Positions 1 to 11,039 of a DNA stretch of 64,000 nt are shown here, piece by piece. Both the position numbers and the translations under genes were made by a program. The notes under the pieces were generated by a model. That model was not told where the DNA came from. It ran no database searches and saw only the letters and a list, made by a program, of their open reading frames with translations. Source of the DNA: Coriolopsis trogii (taxonomy: Eukaryota > Basidiomycota > Agaricomycetes > Polyporales > Polyporaceae); assembly GCA_020543525.1 (NCBI GenBank), contig JAHYIO010000023.1:434001-498000 (forward strand), written 5' to 3'. Numbering within the stretch: the first letter of the stretch is position 1; every line of letters begins with the position of its first letter.

Positions 1-1952
1 GTGCAGCCCCCCGCCTCCTCCCTTCGCCCCCGTCCCCGTCCCCGCCCCCGCCGAGGTCGAAGTTGCCCCCGACCTCGCCGGATCCCTCGCAGAAGCCCTC
101 GCCGCCGCACTCGGCCAGCCCGCGTCGGGCACGGGCGGACGTCCCTGACCGTGCGCGCCGCGCCCGACAGGCCCGGGTCTTGAGCTCTCGCGCGTGTTGC
201 CCGCTCGGAACTTGGGGCCGCCGCCTGCGCCACCCGCGCCATCGGGCCCGGGTCGCTGCTGTCGCGCGCCGGCTGGTCCGTGTCCGTGTCCGTGCGGGTG
301 AGCGTGGACGTCGCGCTGGTTCTTGACGTGGTTCGCGTTCCGCCCGTACTTTTTCTCCCAGATCCTGTGAGCCCGGAGGGGTTGAGGTCAGCGATGCAGA
401 TGCGATCGGAGAGAGAGTAGGTGGGGCATGGAAGACGGGGAACGGGGAACGGGGAACGGGGAACGGGGAACGTACGCTCGGCGGGCGCGCTGCCCGCGCC
501 GGTTCTTCTTCGGGGCGTCCGCGGCGCGTGCTTCCTCGTCGGCGTCGCTCAGGTCGGACGCGTCCGAGTCGCCGCGCGTGAAGCCGACGGAGAGCGAGGG
601 GAGGAACGTCGACTCGCCCGGACGCGCGGATGGTGCGCGTGTCGACGTCTTTGATGTCTTCCCGGACGGTTTCTGCTTGGGCTCCTGGCGCACGCGGAGG
701 TCGTCGTCCGACTCGTCTTCCGAGCTCTCTTCGTCGCTGGATGGTCCGGCGAGCCCGGGCGCGGCTTCGTCATCGATGGAGCCTGACTCCCAGCCTGCCC
801 CGTCGTCCCCTCCGTCGACAGTGCCCGACTCCCAGCCTGCGTCGTCGACGGCTTCATCCTCCTCGTCTTCGTCTTCGCTCTCTTCGACTCGTTCCCTTTT
901 CCCTCTGCGCACCGGCTCTCCTCCCTCGCTCTCACCCTCTTCCTCCTCATCGTCTTCTCCACTCTCGCTCTCACCCTCGCTCCCACCCATCCCAGCCTGC
1001 GCCTGCGTCCTCCCCCTCGCCCTCGCCAACCCCGGGTCGAGCACCTCCCTCAACGTCTCCACGACCGCCCTCACCGCCTCCGCGAGCACCTTCGAGCTCA
1101 AGAGCCGCCCGTGCACCTTCGCCGCCGCCGAGCCAGGCGGCTCCGGCGCGACGACCCCCGCCGCCGCCAGTTTCGCCTCGACCGCCGCGCGCACGTCCCC
1201 GTTCGCCCCGAGCGCCTTGTCCTTGAGGACCTTGGTCCGCAGCGCGGTGGCTGCGATCCGCTCGTGGTCTACGCTCTGGGCGGCACGGGCATGGAGTGAG
1301 TATCAAGACGGGAGAAGGAGAGGGCGGGCGGGCGGTGGTGGGAAGGGGTGGGATGCGACGGGGAGAACATGTACATACCTTGCACACCTCGAGCTGCCGC
1401 TCCATCTCTGCGGGGTCGTCCCCCTTCACGGGCGCGCCGTTCGCGCTCTGCGTCCTGTTCAGTACCGTCGCAAGGGCCAGCGCACAAAGTCAGTCACGAC
1501 CCTCGTCCCGCACACGCCCACACGACAGTCGGAGGGACACACGCGCGAACGAACGCACCTCGCCTGTTTCAGCCTCTTGACGAGCTTCCGGAGCTCAAAC
1601 GCGACCGCCTTCTTCGCCGCCTTGCGCACCTCCTGCCTCCCATGATGCTGGACGCAACCCAACGCACGTCGACGAGGGGAAGTATACGGCCATAGAGAGC
1701 CAGCATTCACGTCCGGACAGACCCACACAAAAAATCACATCTTGCCGCATTGAGCATTCTCCGAACCCCATCCCACACATAACAGAAAAGGGTACACACC
1801 AGCTTCTTCTCGATAACCTCCCCCTTGCCCTCCTCCTCCCCCACTCTCACTTTCTTCACCGCGCCACCAGGCCCAGCAGGAGTCTTGCCCGACGGCCGTT
1901 TTCGCTTCATCCCACGCCCAGCCGCATTCTTCGTGCTCTCCAGCGGCGCCAT
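1..1952 (-). CDS. BUD22: Bud22 family 18S rRNA processing protein (3' end off window)
   Basis: Nucleolar factor of the Bud22/SRFBP1 family, needed in yeast for 18S rRNA maturation and small-subunit assembly. My model is complement(join(<1..364,476..1275,1379..1454,1559..1647,1800..1952)); phases agree at all four introns. The N-terminus is basic (GMKRKRPSGKTP), followed by a helical region and then a long acidic Ser/Glu/Asp tract, as in the family. The C-terminal family signature is clear: FLPSLSVGFTRG, then KKNRRGQRARRA spliced to IWEKKYGRNANHVKNQ. The last residues before the edge are Gly/Ala-rich and end in Leu-His, where the family usually has LHPSW, so probably only about 10-15 codons are missing. 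The start is ATG 1952; an in-frame start codon at 1997 would add 15 residues. Identity is secure from the C-terminal motif. Confidence 0.9.
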
Positions 1953-2830
1953 GTCGTCTCGGCCGCGTAGCACCCCTTGTAGTCTCCGAACCCCCAAAGT
2001 CGGTCAGTGGTAGTCTCGCAGCAGCCCCAGCGAGCGCAGATTCTGTCAAGCCGAGCGATCCCGAAGCAGCTGGGTCGGGAGCAACTTTCGTTTCGGGCGT
2101 CTGTGCACAAGATCACGATCGGTGCTCATTCTCCCACGACCCACGGCCCGCGAACCTCCCAGTACCAAAAGCGCTGGATACTTTGGACTCTACCATGGTT
2201 GCCAGCCTGAAGGGAGACCGAACGGGGGAAGAGGTACCTAGGTCCGAAAGCACCGACGGAAACCATTTGTACACACAAGAGTTATTTTTTTGTGCGATAC
2301 AACACGACTACTGTAAACTACCGCCACTACTCGTACACATCGACAACCGCGGTCCGATAGCAACACACGGCAGACGCCGCCGCTACAGCTAACCTAAAGT
2401 ACACAATATAGCAGCGACGGACCCGGAGAGCGTAAGTGAAGGCAAACGGCTCGCCACAGTTCGTCCAAAGAGGGGATCGGGGATGGATGCGATGTAGTAA
2501 TACAGATTGGGGGATGGAAAGGAATGTTGAACGACTTGAAACGTCTGCAGGTGACATGGGGTGAAACAGCTGCACGACGGCAGCATTAACCGGGCGGAGG
2601 AACAGTAGGGCAGAAAACGAGCGAGTAGCGTACGACTGTCTATGTCCACTTGCGAGAGCTCGGAGAAGGGCGGGGGGGGGGGGGGGGAGGACTAAGGCCG
2701 GGAGGAATCGTGTGAGAATATGAGGTGCATAACAACAATAGACAGAGACGTGCGGCGTGACGGACGATGCAAAGGACAGAGCAGACGTCAAGCAGTACCT
2801 GAGAAACAAGAGCCAGAAGCAAACCCATCA
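1953..2830. other. intergenic, BUD22 promoter and RGS gene 3' side
   Basis: No gene seen. Both neighbours are on the minus strand, so this holds the BUD22 upstream region and the 3' UTR of the RGS gene. It contains a run of 16 G at 2672-2687. Short ORFs here have no recognisable content. Confidence 0.6.
2672..2687. repeat. G16 homopolymer
   Basis: Sixteen consecutive G on the plus strand, in the probable 3' UTR of the minus-strand RGS gene (C16 in the transcript). Length may vary or be a sequencing artefact. Confidence 0.9.
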
Positions 2831-5800
2831 TCATGACACAGACGTCTCAGGAGCAGCGACGAGCCCACCGACGATAGCCAAACTGAGGACAAACGCAATC
2901 ACCGCGCTCCTCACCACGATCTCCCACTGTCCCCTCGTCACGACCGGGTTCAGCACGGGCGTGAGCGGCGAAGCGAACGCAGGCACCTCCAGCATCCTCC
3001 TCACCCGTTTCTGCCATGACACCGGTGTCTTCTCCCTCTCCTGCCCTTTCGACCCAGGGGCCGATCCCGAGATCGGTACTCCCGTCACCGTCTTCTCCGA
3101 CGCCGGAGACCCAGGCCACACCACCGACGGAGGACTCAGCGTCGATGTCGGCGAAATAGGTCCAGACGACGCAGATGCTGGAGCCGACGCGTGCTTCTCT
3201 GGCGGTACCTCTGTCCCGCTCTCCGTCGCCGTCACACTCAGATCCGAGTCTCCCGAGCGCCCGCCGAGGAGGTACATTGCCACATTCCGCGGTCCGCACT
3301 TCGCCTGCAGCAAGCCGAGGAACTTGCCTACCAGCCCAGATGGTGCCTCGCGCCGGCCGAGGGGTCGTTCTCCTGTTGGTGCATGTGCACGGCGTCTGGT
3401 GTCGACATCGGTGGCAAAATGGACCTCGCGTGATGGTTTCTCGGTATCTGCAGCAGCAGCAACAGACGGAAAAGCACTAGTTGGAGACACGAAGCTCGGA
3501 GTTGTGGGGGAATGTAGCACAGACCCAGCGAACGAGTCCGTTCGCGTATGTCGAGGAGCACGGGGAGGCAGACCATTAAAATCAAAGGTGTCCATGCGCT
3601 GATGCTCTGCAGCGCAGTATGCTTGGGATTCGATGTCATGATTTGCGAGTGATTGACGTATATATCTACTGTCCATCAGTATTGTGCCATATCAAGAAGC
3701 TGTGAAGCACTCACTCGTCGACATCATCCCACCGGAATGGGTGGATGAACGTCGCACCCATGCTGATCTCTTCCTCGCTGCTCTCGCCCCATACCGAACT
3801 ACGTCTGGACCGCTCGTGGCTCTCACCCATAGCGGGTCCTTCGGGGGACGGGTCTTCATCGAATATCGCATCAGAAATGAGAATCTCGGGTTCTCGCCGT
3901 CGTCTTCGACGCTGCCGTTGATGTGGCTTTGAATGTATGTCTGCGTCTGTGTTCGACTCTTCCTGAATATCATACTCGTGATGATGGTCCTCAGAACTCG
4001 CGTCGCTCTCGGAACCAGTGTCGCAATCCGACTCAAAGTCCGAATCTGAAGCGCCGTAGTCTTCCTCTTCGTCGTAGAGCGTATGAGAACATGTCGACCT
4101 TTGAAACTTCACCGAATACGATGTGGAGGCGGAGGACATCGACTGTGCATGGGCATGGGACGGGTGCGCGCGGGTGGACGTATGAATGTGATCAACGGTA
4201 TGCACAGGAGTCGGAGGGTTGAGGCGCAGTCTGGGCGGTGGTACGCGTGGCAGATGATTTGTAGGTAGTCGATAAGCAGCGGTGAGGTCTTCTGGCGCAG
4301 GCCTTGACATTGACGGCGACGGCGGACTGCTCAACTCTTGCATCGGGCCGGCGGGGAGCTCGGTACCCAACGCTGGCGCGACAAGCGTAATTTTGGACTT
4401 TGTCTCCTTCGTCGGCGAGATCGGCAAATGGTCGGTATCAGGGACGCGGGCAAGCTCGAACGAACGGAGCTGACGCAGGTCGCCGAAAACGTAGATCATC
4501 ATGCACACCTAAGTTCCAATTGAGCGCCATCGTGACGAGCGGGTCAGCGGACAGGAACATACCCCATACATGGCGGAAATAACGATAGTCATGCCGAGCC
4601 ATAAGCCAGGAAGCGCAGAAAACCGCCACCAACGGGAGCCGCCCGTGAGGAAGTTGGCAAGAAGTATTGGAGCACTGTCAGAAACATGTCAGCAACATGC
4701 GCAAGTCAGGCTTCTACGTGCAAATGCAGGGACCGGCGGGGACTTGCTCGCTTCTGGTCTGCGCTGCAAGTGCGGTGTGGTAGGCCGAGAATCTGGGTGA
4801 CGCAGCCGAGAGTCATTTAAACTCCACAGAAGGCATGTTGGTTGCCTTTCTGGGCCGCTCTCTCCCGCACTGTGTGCGCTTGCGCAATGTGCACCCGACA
4901 GAATAGACTCCGGCAGTGGAGGGAGAAGCGCAACCGACGTAAGGAGTTGCTCTCACACAGCGGCGTACTGCACCAGTCCCACACCGAGCAGCGAAGACGG
5001 AGGACGCACCTTCCCGTGAGACCAATGACTGTCCCGCCAGCGCACCCACAGTAAGCCCGCGGCATTCCGACATTGTGAAAGGTGGCGAGAACGAAGCGGT
5101 CCAGGCTTTCCGTAAGCATGGCGAGGACGCGCTCCTCGACCTCTTCGAATACCTCGGGGTATGGCGGCGGTGGAGTGCCTGGAACACCTAGCAAGTGGTC
5201 TGGAGGGCGGTATCCCGGCACGTCCATTGATGAGTAGAACGGTGCGAGAAGGTCCAGGGGAACAGGGAGGGCGTAGGGAGCGTAGGGGGTGAGGAACGTT
5301 TCCTTCGCGCGGAGGTAAAATTGAGTGAGGGAGGGGTTCGGTGGAGGAGGGGCTGAGACGGAACGATATGTACGTGCGCCAGGGTTGGAGGAACATCGGA
5401 TGGGGGTGCTGGGCTTGTACTGTCGCATCCAGGTGGTATAACGACTCTTATACTCGCGCAGCCAGAGGATGAAGTACCTGCCGAATGATTGTATGCGTTG
5501 AGCAAAGTGGGCGAAGAGCCGAAACAGACTTTCTGTCACGCGTCACTGTTCCTCGTGTCGACAAGAACGAATGCTGCGCGCATAGAGAGTACGAGAGTTG
5601 GAAACGCGTTACTCACAGACATTCAGGTGTACGATCTATGAAGAGAAGCCATTCCTCGAAGTCCTTGAGCCCGAGTGGGGGCAGATGCTTGCGGTCCAGG
5701 ATCTCATCGAGAGGTATGCGATAATGCGGGGTGATGCCCCACGAATTGATCTTTGGTTGAGGCGGGGGAGGATGTGCGAGACGATGGGGCAAGGAGAGAA

Positions 5801-5984
5801 GGGCGTGCGGGGTGAGCTTGACTGTCTTGGGGACGGGAGGGGAAGGGCGGCTAGGTGGGTGTGGTCGGGACGACATGAAGGGAGGACATACGGAAGGAGG
5901 ACGGGGGAGGCGGGAGACCCTCGGGCGAGAGCGACTGGAAGAAGAGGACGGGAGGACTGTAATTATAGGGCGACTTCCCTGCAT
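2831..5984 (-). CDS. RGS-domain integral membrane protein (RgsA-like)
   Basis: Regulator of G-protein signalling fused to membrane segments; this class accelerates GTP hydrolysis by G-alpha subunits. Model: complement(join(2831..3668,3715..4508,4563..4674,5010..5477,5617..5984)), 859 aa, frame-consistent. A proline-rich N-terminus leads into an RGS box from about residue 90, with motifs IPLDEILDRKHLPPLGLKDF and TPECLYFILWLREYKSRY. Next come a hydrophobic block around LANFLTGGSRWWRFSALPG and an MMIYVFGDLRQL segment. A long acidic, disordered linker follows, and the protein ends with one more helix (WEIVVRSAVIAFVLSLAIVG) near the C-terminus. This order matches fungal RGS proteins that carry transmembrane segments after the RGS box. 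The start could instead be ATG 5876. The last intron is only about 46 bp, and its acceptor may lie 3 nt further on. Confidence 0.85.
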
Positions 5985-7022
5985 GGACGAGCACGTGCAG
6001 AGGGAGCTATCCTCCCTCTCCTCCCGTCTTCGCTGCTGTCAGACGCGGCTCCAGTCCCAGCCAGCAGCACCCCATCTCCCTCTTTCCTCCGCGTCTTCTC
6101 TTACGGCCGCCCCTGCCTTCTGCCCGCCCGACAATTGGCTCGAAGCGCACTCACATCGCACGAACCACCAGCCGTCCAGGACCCCGCACATTCATGACAT
6201 ATCCGTGAGAGCGTTCCCAAGCTATCACCGAGCCTCGATCTCCAAGCTCTCGCGGTAATCTCCGTTCTATCGCACGCCCTGTATGCTTTGCGTCGAGCAA
6301 GGTCCCCGTCGAGAGCCGCCATGCATACGTTCAATCCTGGCCAACGTACGGGGAGTGACCCGCCGGTGCCGCAATAAAGTGCTAGTGCCACCTATTGGCC
6401 ACAGTAGGTCGTGCGCGGCCATCAAATGAGCGAGCTAAGTAGCCGTCAGACCTCAGTGCATGCAAGCCGTCTCGACATGGCGGTGAGTAAAAGCCACACA
6501 CCCTGGCATCCCTCCCTCAGGACCATGTAACAACGCCCCGTACGGAGGTGGCTGCGTAGAGTGCGGTCGGTCAAGTATGCTTTACAATAGATTGCACTAG
6601 TAGTCGTGGTTCCGAGCAGGAAGAGCAATCAACGTCAACCACCTGATGAGCGCCTATATACCGCGTCCAAGCAGCGTCTATCGTTGATCGAAGCCACGTG
6701 GGAGAGATCGCTGCAGCAGATTTCGTTGAGTGCGCGTCAAGCAGCTTATGACGGAACCCGCCTTTTGCACTTGTCTTTACCTTGGACTACCACTCTCCCG
6801 CTACCTCCTCGACGCCTCCTTCCCGACAACCTCGATTTCGTTGGCGTGTACCCATCACCATCACCACTATCCGTTTTGACTTGACATTAGGGCAAAATAT
6901 CCATCAGGCTTCCGTTCATCAATCCGCCACAATCGTGAATTGCAACCCCGCTTGAGGTGCGGCGACGATTGTTACATTGGCATTAAAGTCTAAGCAGCTC
7001 ATTCCTCGTGTTACAGCACTCG
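5985..7022. other. intergenic, divergent RGS / F-box upstream region
   Basis: About 1 kb between two divergently transcribed genes. I see no supported gene, tRNA or repeat. Short ORFs (for example 6606-6884 +) show no known motif. It presumably carries both promoters. Confidence 0.5.
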
Positions 7023-8939
7023 ATGGCTGATGTAGATCTTACCAATAATCCATTTGTTCCGCCCGAGGGTCATCGCTGCATCATCAACGAACTACCCTCC
7101 GAACTTCTCTCCCACATCTTCACCCTTGGTTGGACACCAGAACGAGACCAGGAGCCCTCAGATGATATCTTTGAAGACGAAGAAGGCTCGGACGAAGACT
7201 CCTACTCGTCTACTTCCTCTCTTTCGGATGACAACTCCCATCGCACACAAGAGCGGGAAGATGACAAGATTCGCAAGCTCCCGTTCAACGTCCTTGTTTC
7301 ACATGTATGTGCACAGTGGCGAGCCGTGGCACTAGCAAATCCTCTTCTCTGGAATCACATCAGCTTCGTCGGCCCGCCTCCATTCGAGCGGGCGTTGACA
7401 TATCTCGAGCGCGCCGGCACAGCGCCGCTCGCAATCACCGTGGACAGGACCGTGGAGGACGACGAGGACGAGGACGAAGATGAAGATTCTTGGTCCGAGT
7501 CGGACTACCCACAGGACAACGGACCGGATCGCGATCATGAGCCAAAAGCTAAAGACAACGATTCGGACCTCGAGATCATGACTGGCATCATGAACCTCAT
7601 CATACCGCGGATCGAACATGTTGAGGCCCTGCAAATCATGGTGTCACTATATCCGCACATGCATCGTGCACTTGAGATGCTTGGTGCGCTGCCAGGTGCG
7701 CCTATGTTAGAGGTTTTGCAACTGTATCATTATGAAGACACGGACGAGCACGAGGCGTTCAAGTGGCCGGAACTCCGCAAGCAATCGTTCAGGCTGTTCA
7801 GCGGAAACATTCCTCGATTAACACAAGTTGCCCTTTGGGGCGTTCATCTCGACTGGTCTGAAGACGGCTGTCCCTTCCTGTCTGGGTTGACTGATCTAGA
7901 GCTTGCATACCACGCAAGAGACGTCCGCCCATCATTCAAGGACTTCGTTCGCATCTTGCGGTCCTCACCAGACCTCCGCACACTCACCCTGTGTCTATCC
8001 TGCCCCGCGGGTACCCCAAACGACTGGCCACGGGATGGCATGACTTCCGACGATGGCCAAGTCGACGACGGGGAACAGAGCGCCACGTCTGGACATCCGC
8101 TCGTCATGTCCAAGCTGCAAGAGCTCGTGCTCGCCTACATCGAACCCTCCTACCTCCTCGACCTCATGCCCCGCTTCTCCTTCCCGGCGCTCACCTCGCT
8201 CGCGATGGACCTCGAAGAGGACGACTACTCAGACTTCCTCTCCTACCTCTCCTCCCCGCGCTCGCTCCCCCAGCCGCCCCTCCCCCCGCTCGCCCTGCGC
8301 GGGCCGGGCGTAGCAGGCCCCCCCTCGGCCCAGCGCGCGCGCTCCCTCCTCTCAAACCTCACCTCGCTCAAAGTCGCGAGCCTGCCGTGCACCGACGCGC
8401 TCGTCCGCGACGCCTACCGGCAGCTCGAGCAGCTCACCGCGCTCAACCTCAACCTCTTCTACCTCCGCGACGTCTGGTTCGACCTCCTCCACCCGCACGA
8501 CCCCGACGGCGGTGCCGCAGGAGGGGCGGGCGGGGCAGGGGCAGGCGGGGCGATCGGGGCGCGCGCCCCCGACGTGCACGCGGACCCGAACGAGCTCCTC
8601 CTCCCGCGCCTGGAGAGCCTGACGACGACGGGCGTCGACGGCGACCGGATGCGCGAGCTGGTGCGCGTGCGCGCGGCGCGGGGCGCGCCGCTCAAGGTGC
8701 TGCGCATGAACGAGGAGGACGACGTGGAGAGCGAGGACGAGGCGTGGCTGACGGAGAACGTGGACCGGTTCGAGTTCTTTGAGGGCTCGGACGAGGAGGA
8801 GATCGTCGGGGAGGAGCTGGACGACATCCCGGGCGCGTTTGGCTCGGACGACGAGGACGGGTGGGAGGACGAGGGGGACGAGGATGAGGACGAGGACGGG
8901 TTCGATGACGGGCCGGATATCGTCATCGATATCTTGTGA
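7023..8939 (+). CDS. F-box/LRR-like protein with acidic tail
   Basis: Intronless ORF of 638 aa from ATG 7023 (an in-frame GTG lies at 7008). An F-box begins at about residue 18 (INELPSELLSHIFTLGW). It is split by an acidic Ser/Asp/Glu insert of about 45 residues, and the second half is LPFNVLVSHVCAQWRAVA, a common arrangement in Agaricomycete F-box proteins. The middle has leucine-rich segments (LRTLTLCLSC, LTSLKVASLPC) suggesting irregular LRRs for substrate binding. The last 70 residues are very acidic and end in DIVIDIL. By family knowledge it would bring a substrate to an SCF ubiquitin ligase through Skp1; the substrate is unknown. From about 8200 the GC content rises sharply, with strong G/C third-position bias and a Gly/Ala insert. 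Confidence 0.8.
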   Translation: MADVDLTNNPFVPPEGHRCIINELPSELLSHIFTLGWTPERDQEPSDDIFEDEEGSDEDSYSSTSSLSDDNSHRTQEREDDKIRKLPFNVLVSHVCAQWRAVALANPLLWNHISFVGPPPFERALTYLERAGTAPLAITVDRTVEDDEDEDEDEDSWSESDYPQDNGPDRDHEPKAKDNDSDLEIMTGIMNLIIPRIEHVEALQIMVSLYPHMHRALEMLGALPGAPMLEVLQLYHYEDTDEHEAFKWPELRKQSFRLFSGNIPRLTQVALWGVHLDWSEDGCPFLSGLTDLELAYHARDVRPSFKDFVRILRSSPDLRTLTLCLSCPAGTPNDWPRDGMTSDDGQVDDGEQSATSGHPLVMSKLQELVLAYIEPSYLLDLMPRFSFPALTSLAMDLEEDDYSDFLSYLSSPRSLPQPPLPPLALRGPGVAGPPSAQRARSLLSNLTSLKVASLPCTDALVRDAYRQLEQLTALNLNLFYLRDVWFDLLHPHDPDGGAAGGAGGAGAGGAIGARAPDVHADPNELLLPRLESLTTTGVDGDRMRELVRVRAARGAPLKVLRMNEEDDVESEDEAWLTENVDRFEFFEGSDEEEIVGEELDDIPGAFGSDDEDGWEDEGDEDEDEDGFDDGPDIVIDIL

Positions 8940-9214
8940 GGCCAAGCTTGACGGACGCGGGTCGACACTTTGCACCGCATCGGGGTGTGTCTGGACAGAA
9001 GGAAGAGAACAGAAAGTGCACGTACACCTTGCGCACCAAGCAGTGTATCGCCCCGACGAGGATATCGTCCGTTCGTCATCTCGGACTCACGCACAAAAGC
9101 AACTCGTGATCATCTGGTCCGACCAGAGTGGGAGGCCGCGATAGAGGTTGGGTTGTAGGAGGAGATAGTACAACATATTACGGGACGAATGCTAGACTAC
9201 GTACTGTACAGGTA

Positions 9215-9660
9215 TTTCCAAAAAATGCTAGCGAACGTCTGGCGAAGGGCGATGGTACAGATCGGGCTCGGGAGCAGTCCATTACGGTGGCGAGGTGCAG
9301 ATCAACGAGACGAGTACAAACAGCGACGACATGCGGAGATCGATATGCGTTCCAAAGTAGCAAGCGTCCAGGGCAGGCGAAGGATTCGGTCGTCAACGGC
9401 GCTGACGACCGAGAACTCGTATCACAACTCGCGCTCGTTTCCAAAAAATGCTAGCGAACGTCTGGCGAAGGGCGATGGTACAGATCGGGCTCGGGAGCAG
9501 TCCATTACGGTGGCGAGGTGCAGATCAACGAGACGAGTACAAACAGCGACGACATGCGGAGATCGATATGCGTTCCAAAGTAGCAAGCGTCCAGGGCAGG
9601 CGAAGGATTCGGTCGTCAACGGCGCTGACGACCGAGAACTCGTATCACAACTCGCGCTCG
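9215..9660. repeat. perfect 223-bp direct tandem duplication
   Basis: Copy 1 is 9215-9437 and copy 2 is 9438-9660. They abut directly, and I find no mismatch by eye. Both start TTTCCAAAAAATGCTAGCG and end TCACAACTCGCGCTCG. The second copy contains the last codons and stop of the minus-strand membrane-protein gene (stop at 9645), so the first copy is a duplicated gene tail plus 3' flank. Perfect identity implies a recent event or an assembly artefact. Confidence 0.95.
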
Positions 9661-11039
9661 TCCCCGTCTGTGCTCTGGCCAGGGGAACGAGCACCCGCCA
9701 TGGGCACCCTCGCCACTCCCAGCACGACATCCGGCACACCTTCCTCCACCTCGCCGTCCTCGCCCCACCCGTCCAGCCCCCGGGCCTTACCCTTGCCCCC
9801 CGGGGACGCCATATGCAGCTCCGCGTCCACCGACGGCGGCACGTACGCCGTGCGGTGTGGGTTAGGCATCGCGATGACCACCGCGACCCGCACCTCCGCC
9901 GCCCGCTGCACGGGCTCGAGCGGCTCGAGCGGGACCTCAGCAGGGGTCGCGCTCGCGTCCGCCCCTAGAGGAGATGCGGCACCAGTCTGTGGTGAGCCTT
10001 GGGCTTGAGATGTGGGGTCGGTCCGTCGGAGGCGCGCGCGGGGGATGAGATACCCTGCACGCTCGAGGAGCGCGCGAGTTGTTGGTCGGTGTCCGCGCCG
10101 CGGCGGGGTGGTTCCTTGGGCGGCGTCGGGACCAGGTGCAGGGCTTATACCGGGCTTCTCGGCCGCGATGTTCCCAGCAAAGGGCTGTGACGGTTGCGTG
10201 CGACAGTTTCCAAGTATATCGTGCATGTGTCATGGATATAGAAGGCGATTGACGGTGAGATGAAGGCGACAACGTGAGCACGACAGGACATCTATCAGAC
10301 GAGGGAGGGAGGGACGACTGACCATGAGCTTTTCCCAGGATCCGTCCTGCGGTGCGTAAGTGGAGAAGAACGGCGGGAGGACGCTGACGTCGAACAGGGT
10401 CGGGCGCGTCAACTTGCGGCGGGGCGTGCGGCCCCCGAAGCCTCCTGTGCCGTCATCGGAGGGAGAGAGGAGTGTGCCCGCGGCGAAAGCCTCCTCGAGT
10501 CGGCGGCGGAAGCGGCGGCGGAGGAATATGCCTCGCACGATGATAGCGGAGGAAATGGCGAGGAGAAGGAATAGCGTGGCCAGGAACGTGAAGCTAGTCC
10601 ATGGCGGACATGAGCCGCGTGCGAGATGGATATGCCGGGTTGCGAGGAGGGAGATTGCGCATGTGAGATGGAAAGGAAAGAGTCAAAGTCAGCGTCATGA
10701 AGGATGAAGACTTGCAGCGAGTTGTGAACGACGATGTCCGGGAAGGGCAACGCAGGAATGCCGTAGCTTGTGACCCATCGCGCAGCCGTGTTCCTGCACG
10801 TCCTCTACGACCATCCTCCGTCCGAGATATGAAGAGGTGACGTACAGATACAGCGAGGACGAGGGAGCACCCTGCCCCCCTGGTGGATTTGAGTCGGTCG
10901 AAGATGCGTCCGCGCTCGTCGTAGTGCTCGTGGGGGTAATAGTCATTATAGAATTCGAAGACGTCAGCGTCGAGCTGGACGTGGGCGACGTGCCCGAGCT
11001 GGACGAGGCCGTCCCGCTCGAGGTAGTTGTGGAGGACAT
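9645..11039 (-). CDS. Ser/Thr-rich single-pass membrane protein, Agaricomycete orphan family
   Basis: Function unknown. Model: complement(join(9645..10184,10323..10593,10846..11039)), 334 aa, in phase. The N-terminal 60 residues are almost all Ser/Thr, a likely O-glycosylated outer segment with no obvious signal peptide. One transmembrane helix follows (FLATLFLLLAISSAIIV), then a basic stop-transfer RGIFLRRRFRRRLEEAF. The cytosolic half has conserved-looking blocks: PTLFDV, SWEKLMPFAGNI, VRVAVVIAMPNPHR and VPDVVLGVARVPM. I recall the same order in many uncharacterised Agaricomycete proteins; no domain name can be given. Intron 1 is long (252 bp). The stop lies inside the second copy of a tandem duplication, so copy number may affect the 3' UTR. 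Confidence 0.75.

Noticed and set aside
428..1645. 405-aa plus-strand ORF opposite BUD22
   Set aside because: Antisense shadow of GC-rich, Ser/Asp-rich coding sequence. The minus strand gives a spliced protein with family motifs.
7991..8782. 263-aa Arg/Pro-rich plus-strand ORF
   Set aside because: Frame shadow of the F-box gene caused by high GC3.
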